Notes under the pieces: model-generated
What the model was told of the DNA's origin: nothing
Database searches by the model: none
Seen by the model: the letters and a program-made list of their open reading frames with translations, nothing else
Shown: piece by piece, positions 1 to 7,857 of the stretch
How the letters are laid out: each line of letters begins with the position of its first letter
Numbering within the stretch: position 1 is the stretch's first letter
Origin: Alloacidobacterium dinghuense
GTDB taxonomy: Bacteria; Acidobacteriota; Terriglobia; Terriglobales; Acidobacteriaceae
Direction of reading: 5' to 3'
Length of the DNA: 64,000 nucleotides
NCBI RefSeq assembly: GCF_014274465.1
Contig: NZ_CP060394.1
Coordinates: 3,224,001 to 3,288,000 of the forward strand
Position numbers and translations under genes: made by a program

Positions 1-1
1 C

Positions 2-1015
2 GTGGCAGAAGTGCACATTGTCTGGATGACTGCCGGCTTGGGCTGCGATGGAGATTCGGTCTCAATCACGGCGGCTACGCAGCCCAGTATAGAAGATGTT
101 TTGCTCGGCGCCATTCCCGGTCTGCCGAAGGTGCATCTGCACAATCCTGTTCTCGCCTATGAGGTTGGCGATGACTTCCTGAAGTACTGGTACCTGGCGG
201 AGGAAGGCAAACTCGATCCGTTTGTGCTTGTCGTCGAGGGGTCTATTCCAAACGAAAAGATAAAAAAAGAAGGCTATTGGGCCGCGTTAGGAACCAACCC
301 AGACACAGGGCAGCCAATTACAACGAATGAGTGGATCAATCGTCTTGCTCCGAAAGCACTGGCCGTAATTGGCTGTGGAACGTGCGCAACATATGGCGGC
401 ATTCATGCAATGGAAGGTAATCCAACGGGCTGCATGGGGCTGGCGGACTATCTGGGATGGGACTGGAAATCGAAGGCGGGTTTGCCGATTGTGAATGTTC
501 CCGGCTGCCCTGTTCAGCCGGATAATTTCATGGAGACGGTTCTGTACTTGCTATATCAGGTGGCCGGCTTGGCTCCTATGATCCCGCTCGATGATCAACT
601 CAGGCCTACGTGGCTGTTCGGCAGGACCGTACACGAAGGCTGCGACCGTGCCGGATATTACGAAGGCGGAGACTTTGCGACTTCATACGGCTCACCCAAA
701 TGCATCGTGAAGTTGGGATGCTGGGGCCCCGTCGTGAACTGCAACGTGCCCAAGCGCGGCTGGATGGCAGGGCTCGGAGGCTGTCCTAACGTGGGCGGAA
801 TTTGTATCGGCTGCACAATGCCCGGATTCCCTGATAAATTCATGCCCTTCATGGATGAGCCTCCAGGCGCAAAGCTATCGAGCACGGCCATTGGCGCTTA
901 TGGCAAAGGAATTCGGGCTCTGCGAGCCCTTACCAACGAAACCGTGAACAAAGAGCCGAAGTGGCGACATCCACGTGCTCAGCTGACAACCGGATATCAT
1001 CCGAGATCCTATTAA
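2..1015 (+). CDS. hhyS: Group 1h [NiFe] hydrogenase small subunit
   Basis: This is the electron-transfer subunit of an actinobacterial-type (group 1h) uptake [NiFe] hydrogenase, about 337 residues. It carries the Fe-S relay that takes electrons from the NiFe site during H2 oxidation. Visible cluster ligands include C15, the GCGTC segment near C125/C128, C169, then H211, C214, C234 and C240, and a last Cys group at 247-271. At the proximal site the usual CxxC is C15-D-G-D18, so Asp replaces the second Cys; this is known for the Ralstonia actinobacterial-type enzyme. There is no Tat signal or membrane tail, so the enzyme should be cytoplasmic, as in this group. The GTG at position 2 is taken as the start because the protein begins just before the conserved first strand, but the upstream region is not visible and a slightly earlier start is possible. 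It is followed 38 bases later by the large subunit. Confidence 0.93.
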   Translation: MAEVHIVWMTAGLGCDGDSVSITAATQPSIEDVLLGAIPGLPKVHLHNPVLAYEVGDDFLKYWYLAEEGKLDPFVLVVEGSIPNEKIKKEGYWAALGTNPDTGQPITTNEWINRLAPKALAVIGCGTCATYGGIHAMEGNPTGCMGLADYLGWDWKSKAGLPIVNVPGCPVQPDNFMETVLYLLYQVAGLAPMIPLDDQLRPTWLFGRTVHEGCDRAGYYEGGDFATSYGSPKCIVKLGCWGPVVNCNVPKRGWMAGLGGCPNVGGICIGCTMPGFPDKFMPFMDEPPGAKLSSTAIGAYGKGIRALRALTNETVNKEPKWRHPRAQLTTGYHPRSY

Positions 1016-1053
1016 CTTACCAACCCGGCTAACTCAATTTAGGAGTTACTAAG

Positions 1054-2856
1054 ATGGGCACAATTACAGTCGAGCGCAAAGAAGAAGCCAACCCGCCAAG
1101 CCAGTTAGTAGAGATGAATTGGGATCCGATTACACGGATCGTCGGCAGCCTGGGAATCTTCACAAAGATTGACTTCGGCAAGCGCAAAGTGGCGGAGTGT
1201 CACAGCACCTCCTCGATCTTTCGTGGCTACAGCATCTTTATGAAGGGAAAAGATCCGCGGGATTCGCACTTTATCACAAGCCGCATTTGTGGTATCTGCG
1301 GCGACAACCATGCGACCTGCGCCACTTACGCGCAGAACATGGCGTTCGGTGTGAAGCCTCCAGCAATGGCGGAGTGGATTGTGAACCTTGGCGAGGCCGC
1401 CGAATACATGTTCGACCACAACATCTTCCAGGACAACCTGGTCGGTGTGGACTTCTGCGAGCAGATGGTGAAAGAAACGAATCCCGGTGTGTTTGAGAAA
1501 GCGGAAAAGACCGAATCTCCGCATGCCAACCTGCATGGATATAAAAACATCGCCGATATCATGCGCGCTCTCAATCCCTTTACCGGTGCCTTCTACCGCG
1601 AGGCTCTGCAGATGAGCCGCATGACCCGCGAAATGTTCTGCTTAATGGAAGGGCGTCACGTCCATCCGTCAACGCTCTATCCGGGCGGTGTTGGGACCGT
1701 CCCGACCGTTCAGCTCTTCACCGATTACATCGTCCGGCTGATGAAGTATGTCGAGTTCATGAAGAAAGTTGTGCCGCTGCATGACGACCTCTTCGATTTC
1801 TTCTATCAAGCCCTCCCCGGTTACGAAGAGGTCGGCAGGCGGCGGATTCTTCTCGGTTGTTGGGGCTCATTCAACAATCCCGATGTCTGCGACTATACGT
1901 ACGAGAAAATGACCGACTGGGGTAGGAATATGTTCGTCACCCCGGGTGTCGTGGTCGACGGCGAGCTCGTCACCACAGACCTGGTGGACATCAATCTCAA
2001 CATACGCATCCTGCTCGGTAGCTCCTATTACGACGATTGGCAAAACGCTGAAATTTTCGTAAGAAAGGATCCCCTGGGGAATCCAGTAGATCAACGGCAC
2101 CCGTGGAACCAGACTACGTATCCAAAGCCGCAGAAGCGCGACTTTACGGGAAAGTACACATGGGTAATGTCTCCCCGCTGGTATGACAAGCGCACAGGAG
2201 ACTATCTGGCGCTCGACACAGGCGGTGGCCCAATCGCACGCTTCTGGGCAACGGCGCTGGCCGGCTTGGTCGACATCGGCTACATCAAAGCCACCGGACA
2301 CAGCGTAAAAATCTATCTTCCGAAGACCATGTCGCTGCCCGAGGTTGAGTTCGAGTGGAAGATTCCCAAGTGGAGCAATGCCATCGAACGCGATCGCGCC
2401 CGTACGTATTTCCAGGCTTATGCGGCTGCTGCCGGACTCTATTTCGCCGAGCAGGCGTTAGCTGAGCTGCATGCTGGCAGAACAAAGACATGGAATGACT
2501 TCAAGGTTCCTGAAGAGGCCATTGGATGCGGTTTCCATGAGGCGGTTCGCGGAGTGCTTTCGCATCATGTGGTGATCCGCAATCACAAGATCGCCAACTA
2601 TCATCCTTATCCGCCAACGCCATGGAATGCGAATCCACGTGACAGTTTCGGCACACCCGGACCTTACGAAGATGCGGTACAGAATACGCCGATCTTCGAA
2701 GAGAACGGTCCGGAAAACTTTAAGGGCATCGACATTATGCGGACTGTGCGCAGCTTCGACCCATGCCTGCCCTGCGGCGTGCATATGTACCTGGGGAATG
2801 GAAAAGTGCTTGAGACCCACCATTCTCCAATGTTCGGGCTACAGCAAAAGCCTTAG
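1054..2856 (+). CDS. hhyL: Group 1h [NiFe] hydrogenase large subunit
   Basis: This is the catalytic subunit, which binds the NiFe(CN)2CO centre and oxidises H2. It has 600 residues. The N-terminal nickel-binding motif is RICGICGDNHATC at residues 77-89. The C-terminal motif DPCLPCGVH is at 569-577, giving the four Cys ligands. A 23-residue tail follows H577 and is the expected substrate of the maturation protease encoded downstream. The sequence matches the group 1h (high-affinity, oxygen-tolerant) class rather than membrane-bound group 1d or group 2. An AGGAG ribosome site lies 8 bases before the ATG. It sits between the small subunit and a NifU-like gene in the same operon. Confidence 0.95.
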   Translation: MGTITVERKEEANPPSQLVEMNWDPITRIVGSLGIFTKIDFGKRKVAECHSTSSIFRGYSIFMKGKDPRDSHFITSRICGICGDNHATCATYAQNMAFGVKPPAMAEWIVNLGEAAEYMFDHNIFQDNLVGVDFCEQMVKETNPGVFEKAEKTESPHANLHGYKNIADIMRALNPFTGAFYREALQMSRMTREMFCLMEGRHVHPSTLYPGGVGTVPTVQLFTDYIVRLMKYVEFMKKVVPLHDDLFDFFYQALPGYEEVGRRRILLGCWGSFNNPDVCDYTYEKMTDWGRNMFVTPGVVVDGELVTTDLVDINLNIRILLGSSYYDDWQNAEIFVRKDPLGNPVDQRHPWNQTTYPKPQKRDFTGKYTWVMSPRWYDKRTGDYLALDTGGGPIARFWATALAGLVDIGYIKATGHSVKIYLPKTMSLPEVEFEWKIPKWSNAIERDRARTYFQAYAAAAGLYFAEQALAELHAGRTKTWNDFKVPEEAIGCGFHEAVRGVLSHHVVIRNHKIANYHPYPPTPWNANPRDSFGTPGPYEDAVQNTPIFEENGPENFKGIDIMRTVRSFDPCLPCGVHMYLGNGKVLETHHSPMFGLQQKP

Positions 2857-2869
2857 TTAAAGGAGACGC

Positions 2870-3445
2870 GTGACTGGCGAAAAGGAATTCCAGGACAAGA
2901 TCAGACAACTCGGCACACTGGTCGGTGAACTCGACCAGTCGCCGGGCGCAGGCTTGAAGGTTGCGGCACGGCAATTGGTTCAACTTCTCATGGAGATTCA
3001 TGGGACTGGACTTGAGCGAATCATGGAGATTGTCTTTGAGTCAGGGCCGAAGGGTGAAGCCCTCATCGACAAGCTTGGACATGACCCTCTCGTACGTAAC
3101 TTGCTGCTTCTTTATTCGCTGCATCCCGATAGCCTCGAAACCCGCGTTCTGAAAGGCCTGGATACTGCGTGTGTCCGTTTGCGAAAGTTCGACGCGCAAG
3201 TGGAACTGATCCGTATGCACGAAGGTGTGATTCAGGTTCGCCTGAACACATCTAGCCACGCGTGTGGTTCGACGACGAAGAACCTGCACGCAATCGTGGA
3301 GGAGTGCCTTTACGATCAAGCGCCGGATCTGACTTCCCTCTCCATAATCACGCCGGAAGATGAAGCTGCTTCAGGTTTCATCCCTGTTGAGAATCTGTTG
3401 AAGTCACCTGCCGCCCACGTGGCGACTCCAGCGGAGAGAGGCTGA
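2870..3445 (+). CDS. NifU C-terminal-like protein of the hydrogenase operon
   Basis: This 191-residue protein starts at a GTG with a good AAGGAG site 6 bases upstream. Its C-terminal half (about residues 105-165) follows the fold pattern of the NifU C-terminal domain, which in other proteins carries a CxxC that holds an Fe-S cluster for delivery or electron transfer. Here the motif reads C132-G-S-T135, so the second Cys is absent and the next Cys is C146. The helical N-terminal part (about 1-100) has no recognised domain. NifU-like proteins are known companions of group 1h hydrogenases, so a role in cluster supply or in relaying electrons from the enzyme is likely, but which one cannot be told from sequence. 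Confidence 0.72.
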   Translation: MTGEKEFQDKIRQLGTLVGELDQSPGAGLKVAARQLVQLLMEIHGTGLERIMEIVFESGPKGEALIDKLGHDPLVRNLLLLYSLHPDSLETRVLKGLDTACVRLRKFDAQVELIRMHEGVIQVRLNTSSHACGSTTKNLHAIVEECLYDQAPDLTSLSIITPEDEAASGFIPVENLLKSPAAHVATPAERG

Positions 3446-3447
3446 TC

Positions 3448-4107
3448 ATGCCCGCTAGTACATCTGCGCCATTGGATCAGGCATTTTCTATGTTGCGCCA
3501 GTTCGCGCGCGTGCGGCGACCTATGGAGCGGTGCGAATTGTGCAGTCTGCCTTTGGCGCACGAGCATCCGCATCTGATCGAGCTTTCCTCGCGTCAGATT
3601 GTTTGTGCCTGCGACGCTTGTGCAACACTCTTCGATTCGATGACCGAAGGCAGATATCGTCGAGCGGCGCGGTGCGCTAAGCTTCTGACCGATTTCGAAA
3701 TGACAGACGCGCAATGGAACAGCCTGTTGATTCCAATCAATATGGCATTTTTCTTTCGCTCAAGCATAGAAAACAGGATGGTCCCACTCTATCCCAGCCC
3801 CGCTGGCGCGGTCGAGTCCCTCTTGTCGCTGGAAGCATGGAACGAAATTGTTGAGAGGAACGCGATCCTGAGCCACTTGCGATCCGACATCGAAGCTTTG
3901 CTTGTCAATCGGATTGGACACGCGCAGGACTTGTCGAGCGCTGAGTACTATATTGCTCCGATCGACGATTGTTATCGGCTTGTCGGACTGATTCGCGCGA
4001 ATTGGAAAGGATTGTCTGGAGGAGCGGAAGTCTGGATGGAGATCGGGCGCTTCTTCGCTGACCTGAAATCGCGGGCTGATGTTGTCGGTGGAGAAGCACA
4101 TGCCTGA
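3448..4107 (+). CDS. DUF5947-type Zn-ribbon accessory protein
   Basis: This is a 219-residue protein found with group 1h hydrogenases and resembling the DUF5947 family, whose function is unknown. The N-terminal third has a probable zinc or Fe-S site made of CELC (residues 29-32) and CACDAC (53-58). The rest is mixed alpha/beta with no recognised motif and no signal peptide or membrane segment. It starts 2 bases after the NifU-like gene, with GAGAGG 7 bases upstream, and its end overlaps the next gene. The context points to hydrogenase assembly or electron transfer; the family name is from memory of family features. Confidence 0.68.
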   Translation: MPASTSAPLDQAFSMLRQFARVRRPMERCELCSLPLAHEHPHLIELSSRQIVCACDACATLFDSMTEGRYRRAARCAKLLTDFEMTDAQWNSLLIPINMAFFFRSSIENRMVPLYPSPAGAVESLLSLEAWNEIVERNAILSHLRSDIEALLVNRIGHAQDLSSAEYYIAPIDDCYRLVGLIRANWKGLSGGAEVWMEIGRFFADLKSRADVVGGEAHA

Positions 4108-4747
4108 TCTGAGCTTCAAGATTGAAGGGGCAGCCGCAGTCCCGTTCGCGATTGCACCCACGCTCGCGTTCAAGCTCCGTATCATGAACGCCGACCCCGC
4201 CGAGACCATTCATACCGTGGTTCTGCGATGCCAGATCCAGATCGACGTGACGCGACGCCGCTATCTCCCTGAAGAACAGGCGCGCATGCGCGATCTCTTC
4301 GGTGAACCTGAGCGCTGGAGCCAAACTCTACGCAGCCTTCTGTGGACCCACGTTAGTGTTGTGGTCCCTGCATTCCAGGGCAGCACTCCGGTCCTTCTCC
4401 CCATTCACTGCACCTTCGATTTCAACGTCGGTGTCACGAAGTACTTCGAAGGACTAACAAATGGTGAGATACCTCTGCTCCTCATGTTCAGCGGAACGGT
4501 CTTCTATGCCGACTCCGAGGGCCTATTACAGGTAACACCAATTCCATGGGATCAGGAAGCTCGTTTCAGCCTGGCTCTAAAAGTGTGGCGCGAGATGATG
4601 GATGCTTATTATCCCAAAACCGCGTGGTTGAATCTGCGCCGAGATGTGTTTGAGCGCCTCTATCAATACAAAACTCAGCGCGGCATTCCTACATGGGAAC
4701 AGGCGCTCGAAAGTGTACTCCCGATAGAAGAAACGGTGCACTCATGA
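4100..4747 (+). CDS. DUF6084-type hydrogenase accessory protein
   Basis: This is a protein of about 215 residues that I recognise as resembling DUF6084, a family seen in group 1h hydrogenase operons and of unknown function. It is rich in beta strands in the first half (resembling an immunoglobulin-like sandwich), then helical. It has no cysteine cluster, signal peptide or membrane helix. I chose the ATG at 4100 because the conserved N-terminus begins MPDLSFKIEG and a GGTGGAG lies just upstream; an in-frame ATG at 4079 would add seven residues. The start overlaps the upstream stop by 8 bases and the stop overlaps the next start by 4, which suggests coupled translation. Confidence 0.66.
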   Translation: MPDLSFKIEGAAAVPFAIAPTLAFKLRIMNADPAETIHTVVLRCQIQIDVTRRRYLPEEQARMRDLFGEPERWSQTLRSLLWTHVSVVVPAFQGSTPVLLPIHCTFDFNVGVTKYFEGLTNGEIPLLLMFSGTVFYADSEGLLQVTPIPWDQEARFSLALKVWREMMDAYYPKTAWLNLRRDVFERLYQYKTQRGIPTWEQALESVLPIEETVHS

Positions 4748-5814
4748 ATCTCGACGAGGTAGAGAAAATCGCCGAGGCCGTTCTTTATGAGGGCTACATG
4801 CTCTACCCGTATCGCGCGTCCGCTGTAAAGAATCAGCAGCGGTGGAATTTCGGCGTGTTGTGCCCTCGGGCTTACAGCGAAGCGGAAAGCGGCGTTGAGG
4901 CCTGGAGGATGCAGACGGAATGTCTTCTGCAAACGCATGCTTCCACACAGGTGACAATCAAGGTTCGGTTTCTGCAGATCGTCGGTCGCTTGATTGGAGA
5001 GCTGGCACAGCCTCTCGATGAGCTTCCGCAGGATGACGAACCAGAATTCGAGATTGTCGACAGGCTAGTGGCTGGCGGTCTGACTTATATCTCATGGCAG
5101 GAGGTAATCGAACGTCAAGTAGCTGTGCATCCGATCCATCCTGCCTCTCTTTCGTCACGGGAACTAGTTTTATTTGAGTTCCCAGCCACGAGAAAGCTTG
5201 AATCAATACGCGACAGTGGTGGACTGATTGTGGGTGTCATCGTCCGTGAGTGGAGAGCTCTTTCTGGATCAGTGGAGATTGAAGCGAGGAATTGCGCAGA
5301 CGGTGTGGCGAAAGTAACCGTGCGAATTTGCAATCTAACCCCGTGCAAACCACAACAAACACAGTCTCGCGCTGATGCGTTGATGTACTCGCTGGTTTCT
5401 GCGCATACGATTCTGGCTGCGGAAAACGGTCAATTTGTCTCGCTCTTTGATCCTCCCGAAAATCTACGAACTCTTGCCGCAGAATGCAACAACGTCGGAA
5501 CCTGGCCGGTCCTTGTCGGGAACGAGAGCGAGAGGGACGGTTTATTGTCGTCGCCTATCATTCTCTATGACTACCCGCAGATCGCTCCCGAAAGCCAAGG
5601 ATGTCTCTTCGATGGGACCGAGATCGACGAAATTCTGTCGCTGCGAATTCTGACGATGACAGACGAAGAGAAGCGCGAAATGCGGCAAATGGATGAACGC
5701 ACCGCCAAAATCCTCGAACGTACTGAAAACATGCCGCCTGAACAATTCATGAAGTTGCACGGCGCATTGCGCGGATTGCATCCAGCAGCGGCAACAAGGC
5801 GGGAGGCGCAATGA
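4744..5814 (+). CDS. Conserved unknown protein of group 1h hydrogenase operons
   Basis: This is a 356-residue protein with no named domain that I can assign. The N-terminus (EGYMLYPYRASAVKNQQRW) is a stretch I associate with uncharacterised proteins from group 1h hydrogenase loci. The middle is beta-rich. The last 60 residues are strongly charged and helical, with a DEEKREMRQMDERTAKILER stretch. There are no Cys clusters, signal peptide or membrane helices. The ATG at 4744 overlaps the preceding stop (ATGA type), and the last codons overlap the protease gene. Position between structural and maturation genes suggests a part in assembly or in a larger hydrogenase complex, but this is inference. 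Confidence 0.62.
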   Translation: MNLDEVEKIAEAVLYEGYMLYPYRASAVKNQQRWNFGVLCPRAYSEAESGVEAWRMQTECLLQTHASTQVTIKVRFLQIVGRLIGELAQPLDELPQDDEPEFEIVDRLVAGGLTYISWQEVIERQVAVHPIHPASLSSRELVLFEFPATRKLESIRDSGGLIVGVIVREWRALSGSVEIEARNCADGVAKVTVRICNLTPCKPQQTQSRADALMYSLVSAHTILAAENGQFVSLFDPPENLRTLAAECNNVGTWPVLVGNESERDGLLSSPIILYDYPQIAPESQGCLFDGTEIDEILSLRILTMTDEEKREMRQMDERTAKILERTENMPPEQFMKLHGALRGLHPAAATRREAQ

Positions 5815-6644
5815 ACGAGTGGGAATGGCAGCTGCTCGAAGACAAGATGCTTGTCGATCATCTCGTCATTTCCGGTTCGGAAGTGAGAGCGGGCGATCGT
5901 GTTCGCCTTATTCCACACAAAGGCGGAGACGTGCTAGACATAGCTTTACATGGCCAGATTGCGACCATCGAAAGCATCGAGCAGGACTATGAAGGCAAAT
6001 CGCACGTGTGCGTAGTCCTCGACGATGATCCTGGCCGCGATCTGGGATTGCTGCGACAACCCGGCCATCGATTTTTCTTCGATCCGTCTGAGGTTGAGCG
6101 GATTCCGCAAGATAAACCGCAACTCAAAGATGTGGTTCAAAAGCCCAGCATTCTGATCGCCGGAATCGGCAACATTTTTCTGGGAGACGACGGCTTCGGG
6201 GTCGAGGTGGCGCAACAGCTTGCTCAAGGCAATTTCCCTTCCTCGGTGAGAGTTGCCGATTTCGGAATACGCGGCTTCGATCTTGCCTATGCCCTGCAGG
6301 ATGGATACGAGACGACGATCTTGATCGACGCCTTCCCTCATGGCCAGTCATCGGGAACTGTCGATGTGGTTGAGCCGGATCTGAACGCTCCCGACGCCTC
6401 ACTCGCGCAAGTGAATTTCGTCGAGCCGCACGCCATGAATCCGGTGAACGTGATTCGCATGGCAACGGCAATGCATGGCTCTCTGAAACGAGTGCTTCTG
6501 GTTGGGTGCGAGCCTGCCACATTTGGTGGTGACGACGGAAAGATGGGCCTGAGTGATGCTGTTCAGGCCGCGGTACCAGAGGCCGTAAAGATTGTGGAGA
6601 AACTCGTACAGACAATTTTGGATGATCCGAAGGCAGCCAGTTAA
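5811..6644 (+). CDS. Hydrogenase maturation protease with N-terminal extension
   Basis: This is a 277-residue nickel-dependent endopeptidase of the HupD/HyaD/HybD family, which trims the C-terminal tail of the large subunit after metal insertion. The protease domain starts near residue 113 with GIGNIFLGDDGFG (118-130). In HybD-type enzymes the nickel-binding residue in this motif is Glu; here it is Asp-Asp. Residues 1-105 form an added domain, with a basic/hydrophobic beta pattern (AGDRVRLIP, residues 27-35) that resembles small SH3-like barrels and is absent from most such proteases. It overlaps the upstream gene by 4 bases. Its likely substrate is the 23-residue tail of HhyL. Confidence 0.85.
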   Translation: MNEWEWQLLEDKMLVDHLVISGSEVRAGDRVRLIPHKGGDVLDIALHGQIATIESIEQDYEGKSHVCVVLDDDPGRDLGLLRQPGHRFFFDPSEVERIPQDKPQLKDVVQKPSILIAGIGNIFLGDDGFGVEVAQQLAQGNFPSSVRVADFGIRGFDLAYALQDGYETTILIDAFPHGQSSGTVDVVEPDLNAPDASLAQVNFVEPHAMNPVNVIRMATAMHGSLKRVLLVGCEPATFGGDDGKMGLSDAVQAAVPEAVKIVEKLVQTILDDPKAAS

Positions 6645-6671
6645 GGATTTGCAAGTGAAAGGAGATATATT

Positions 6672-6893
6672 GTGGCTTTGGAACTATCCGAAACCAGTAC
6701 CAACATCAACGGAAACAGCGGCGACAAGGACATGCTTTACATGCTCGCTGGCATGTCCCTGATACTGTTTGGCGCGGGATTGGTTCTTTCCAATCCCTTG
6801 ATCCGCAGATATATGTCTGAACTCGGAGTGGGCAATCTGGCCCACGCGGCAATGCCAGACGTCGAACGATATTTAAAACTACGTGCGATGTGA
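6672..6893 (+). CDS. Small single-span membrane protein
   Basis: This is a 73-residue protein starting at GTG with AAGGAG 8 bases upstream. One clear membrane helix covers roughly residues 20-42 (MLYMLAGMSLILFGAGLVL), followed by a basic NPLIRRY segment and an amphipathic tail. It has no metal ligands. Its place in the operon suggests it tethers the otherwise soluble hydrogenase, or its electron-transfer partner, to the membrane; that is inference from context only. Its stop codon overlaps a possible GTG of the next gene. Confidence 0.6.
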   Translation: MALELSETSTNINGNSGDKDMLYMLAGMSLILFGAGLVLSNPLIRRYMSELGVGNLAHAAMPDVERYLKLRAM

Positions 6894-6916
6894 GCAACGT
6901 TGACGGAGGAGCCCGC

Positions 6917-7513
6917 ATGCGCGAAGTTTCGACAGAAGCTGCGAATCATCCCCACGTCGTTGCAGGGCTCTACACGATCGATAGCCGTGCCAGCCGGTTT
7001 ACCGTGCGCGCCTTTGCTACAGGATTCCTGGCAAAGCTGGGCCACAGCCCGACCATCGGCATACACGATTTCAGCGGTGGAATGAGCTTTAACCCGGAAA
7101 AAGTCGAAGCGGGTTCTTTTTATCTCGTCATTAAGACCGCTTCATTGAGCGTACAGGATGACATCAGCGACAAAGATCGACGCGAAATCGAGCGGCTCAT
7201 GCACAAAGAGGTTTTGGAAACGGAAAAGTTCCCGGAAATACGGTACGCCGCCGCCGTCATCGGTGTGACCAAGATGTCAGAAATGCTCTACTCCGCTTCC
7301 CTTAACGGCGACCTCACTCTGCACGGCATAACGCGCAGCCAGCCAATCACCTCGCGCGTCACGCTGCTAGGGAATATGCTACGTGCGTCTGGTGATTTCT
7401 CGTTGGACCAGACCGATTACGGCACAAACCTGGTTTCTGTTGCCGGAGGCGCCCTCAAGCTGAAAGATAGGCTAATGTTTTCTTTTGAAATTGTGGCTCG
7501 AAAGCAGGAATGA
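6917..7513 (+). CDS. YceI family protein
   Basis: This is a YceI-like lipocalin-fold protein of about 198 residues. The N-terminus of the domain (AGLYTIDSRASRFTV) and the repeated beta strands ending in SFEIVAR fit the family, whose members bind isoprenoid or other amphiphilic lipids. There is no clear signal peptide. I placed the start at ATG 6917 because GGAGGA lies 6 bases upstream; an alternative GTG at 6890 overlaps the preceding stop. A YceI protein inside a hydrogenase operon could bind a quinone or similar lipid used as electron acceptor, but nothing in the sequence proves this. Confidence 0.8.
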   Translation: MREVSTEAANHPHVVAGLYTIDSRASRFTVRAFATGFLAKLGHSPTIGIHDFSGGMSFNPEKVEAGSFYLVIKTASLSVQDDISDKDRREIERLMHKEVLETEKFPEIRYAAAVIGVTKMSEMLYSASLNGDLTLHGITRSQPITSRVTLLGNMLRASGDFSLDQTDYGTNLVSVAGGALKLKDRLMFSFEIVARKQE

Positions 7514-7527
7514 GAGGAACAGGCTGA

Positions 7528-7836
7528 ATGTGCTTAGCAATTCCAGGCAGAATCGTCGGGCTCGTTCCCGGTGAGACGCATCTGGGCACAGTAGAGGTCG
7601 CTGGTGTGCGTCGCAAGGTGGATCTGGGGCTGTTGCTGGAAGAGATGCCCGTCGTCGGGGACTGGGTTCTGATCCACGTTGGATTCGCCATGACGAAAAT
7701 CAGCGAGCAGGATGCACTGGAGCAGATGCACCTTCTCCAAATGCTCGGTGAAACAGAGCAGGCCATGCAAGAAGTACGCGGTTATGGATTTGAGGAGACT
7801 GGTGAGCAAAGCAGCGGAAATCCTCAGCCCAACTGA
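7528..7836 (+). CDS. hypC: Hydrogenase maturation chaperone HypC
   Basis: This is a 102-residue HypC/HupF/HybG chaperone. It works with HypD to assemble the Fe(CN)2CO moiety and deliver it to the large-subunit precursor. The signature MCLAIPG at the N-terminus has the essential Cys2, and VGDWVLIHVGFA matches the family core. The C-terminal ~25 residues beyond the core are a charged extension. It lies 14 bases after the YceI gene and 21 bases before hypD. Confidence 0.95.
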   Translation: MCLAIPGRIVGLVPGETHLGTVEVAGVRRKVDLGLLLEEMPVVGDWVLIHVGFAMTKISEQDALEQMHLLQMLGETEQAMQEVRGYGFEETGEQSSGNPQPN

Positions 7837-7857
7837 AAGAGTTTTCGCTGTAGAGAC

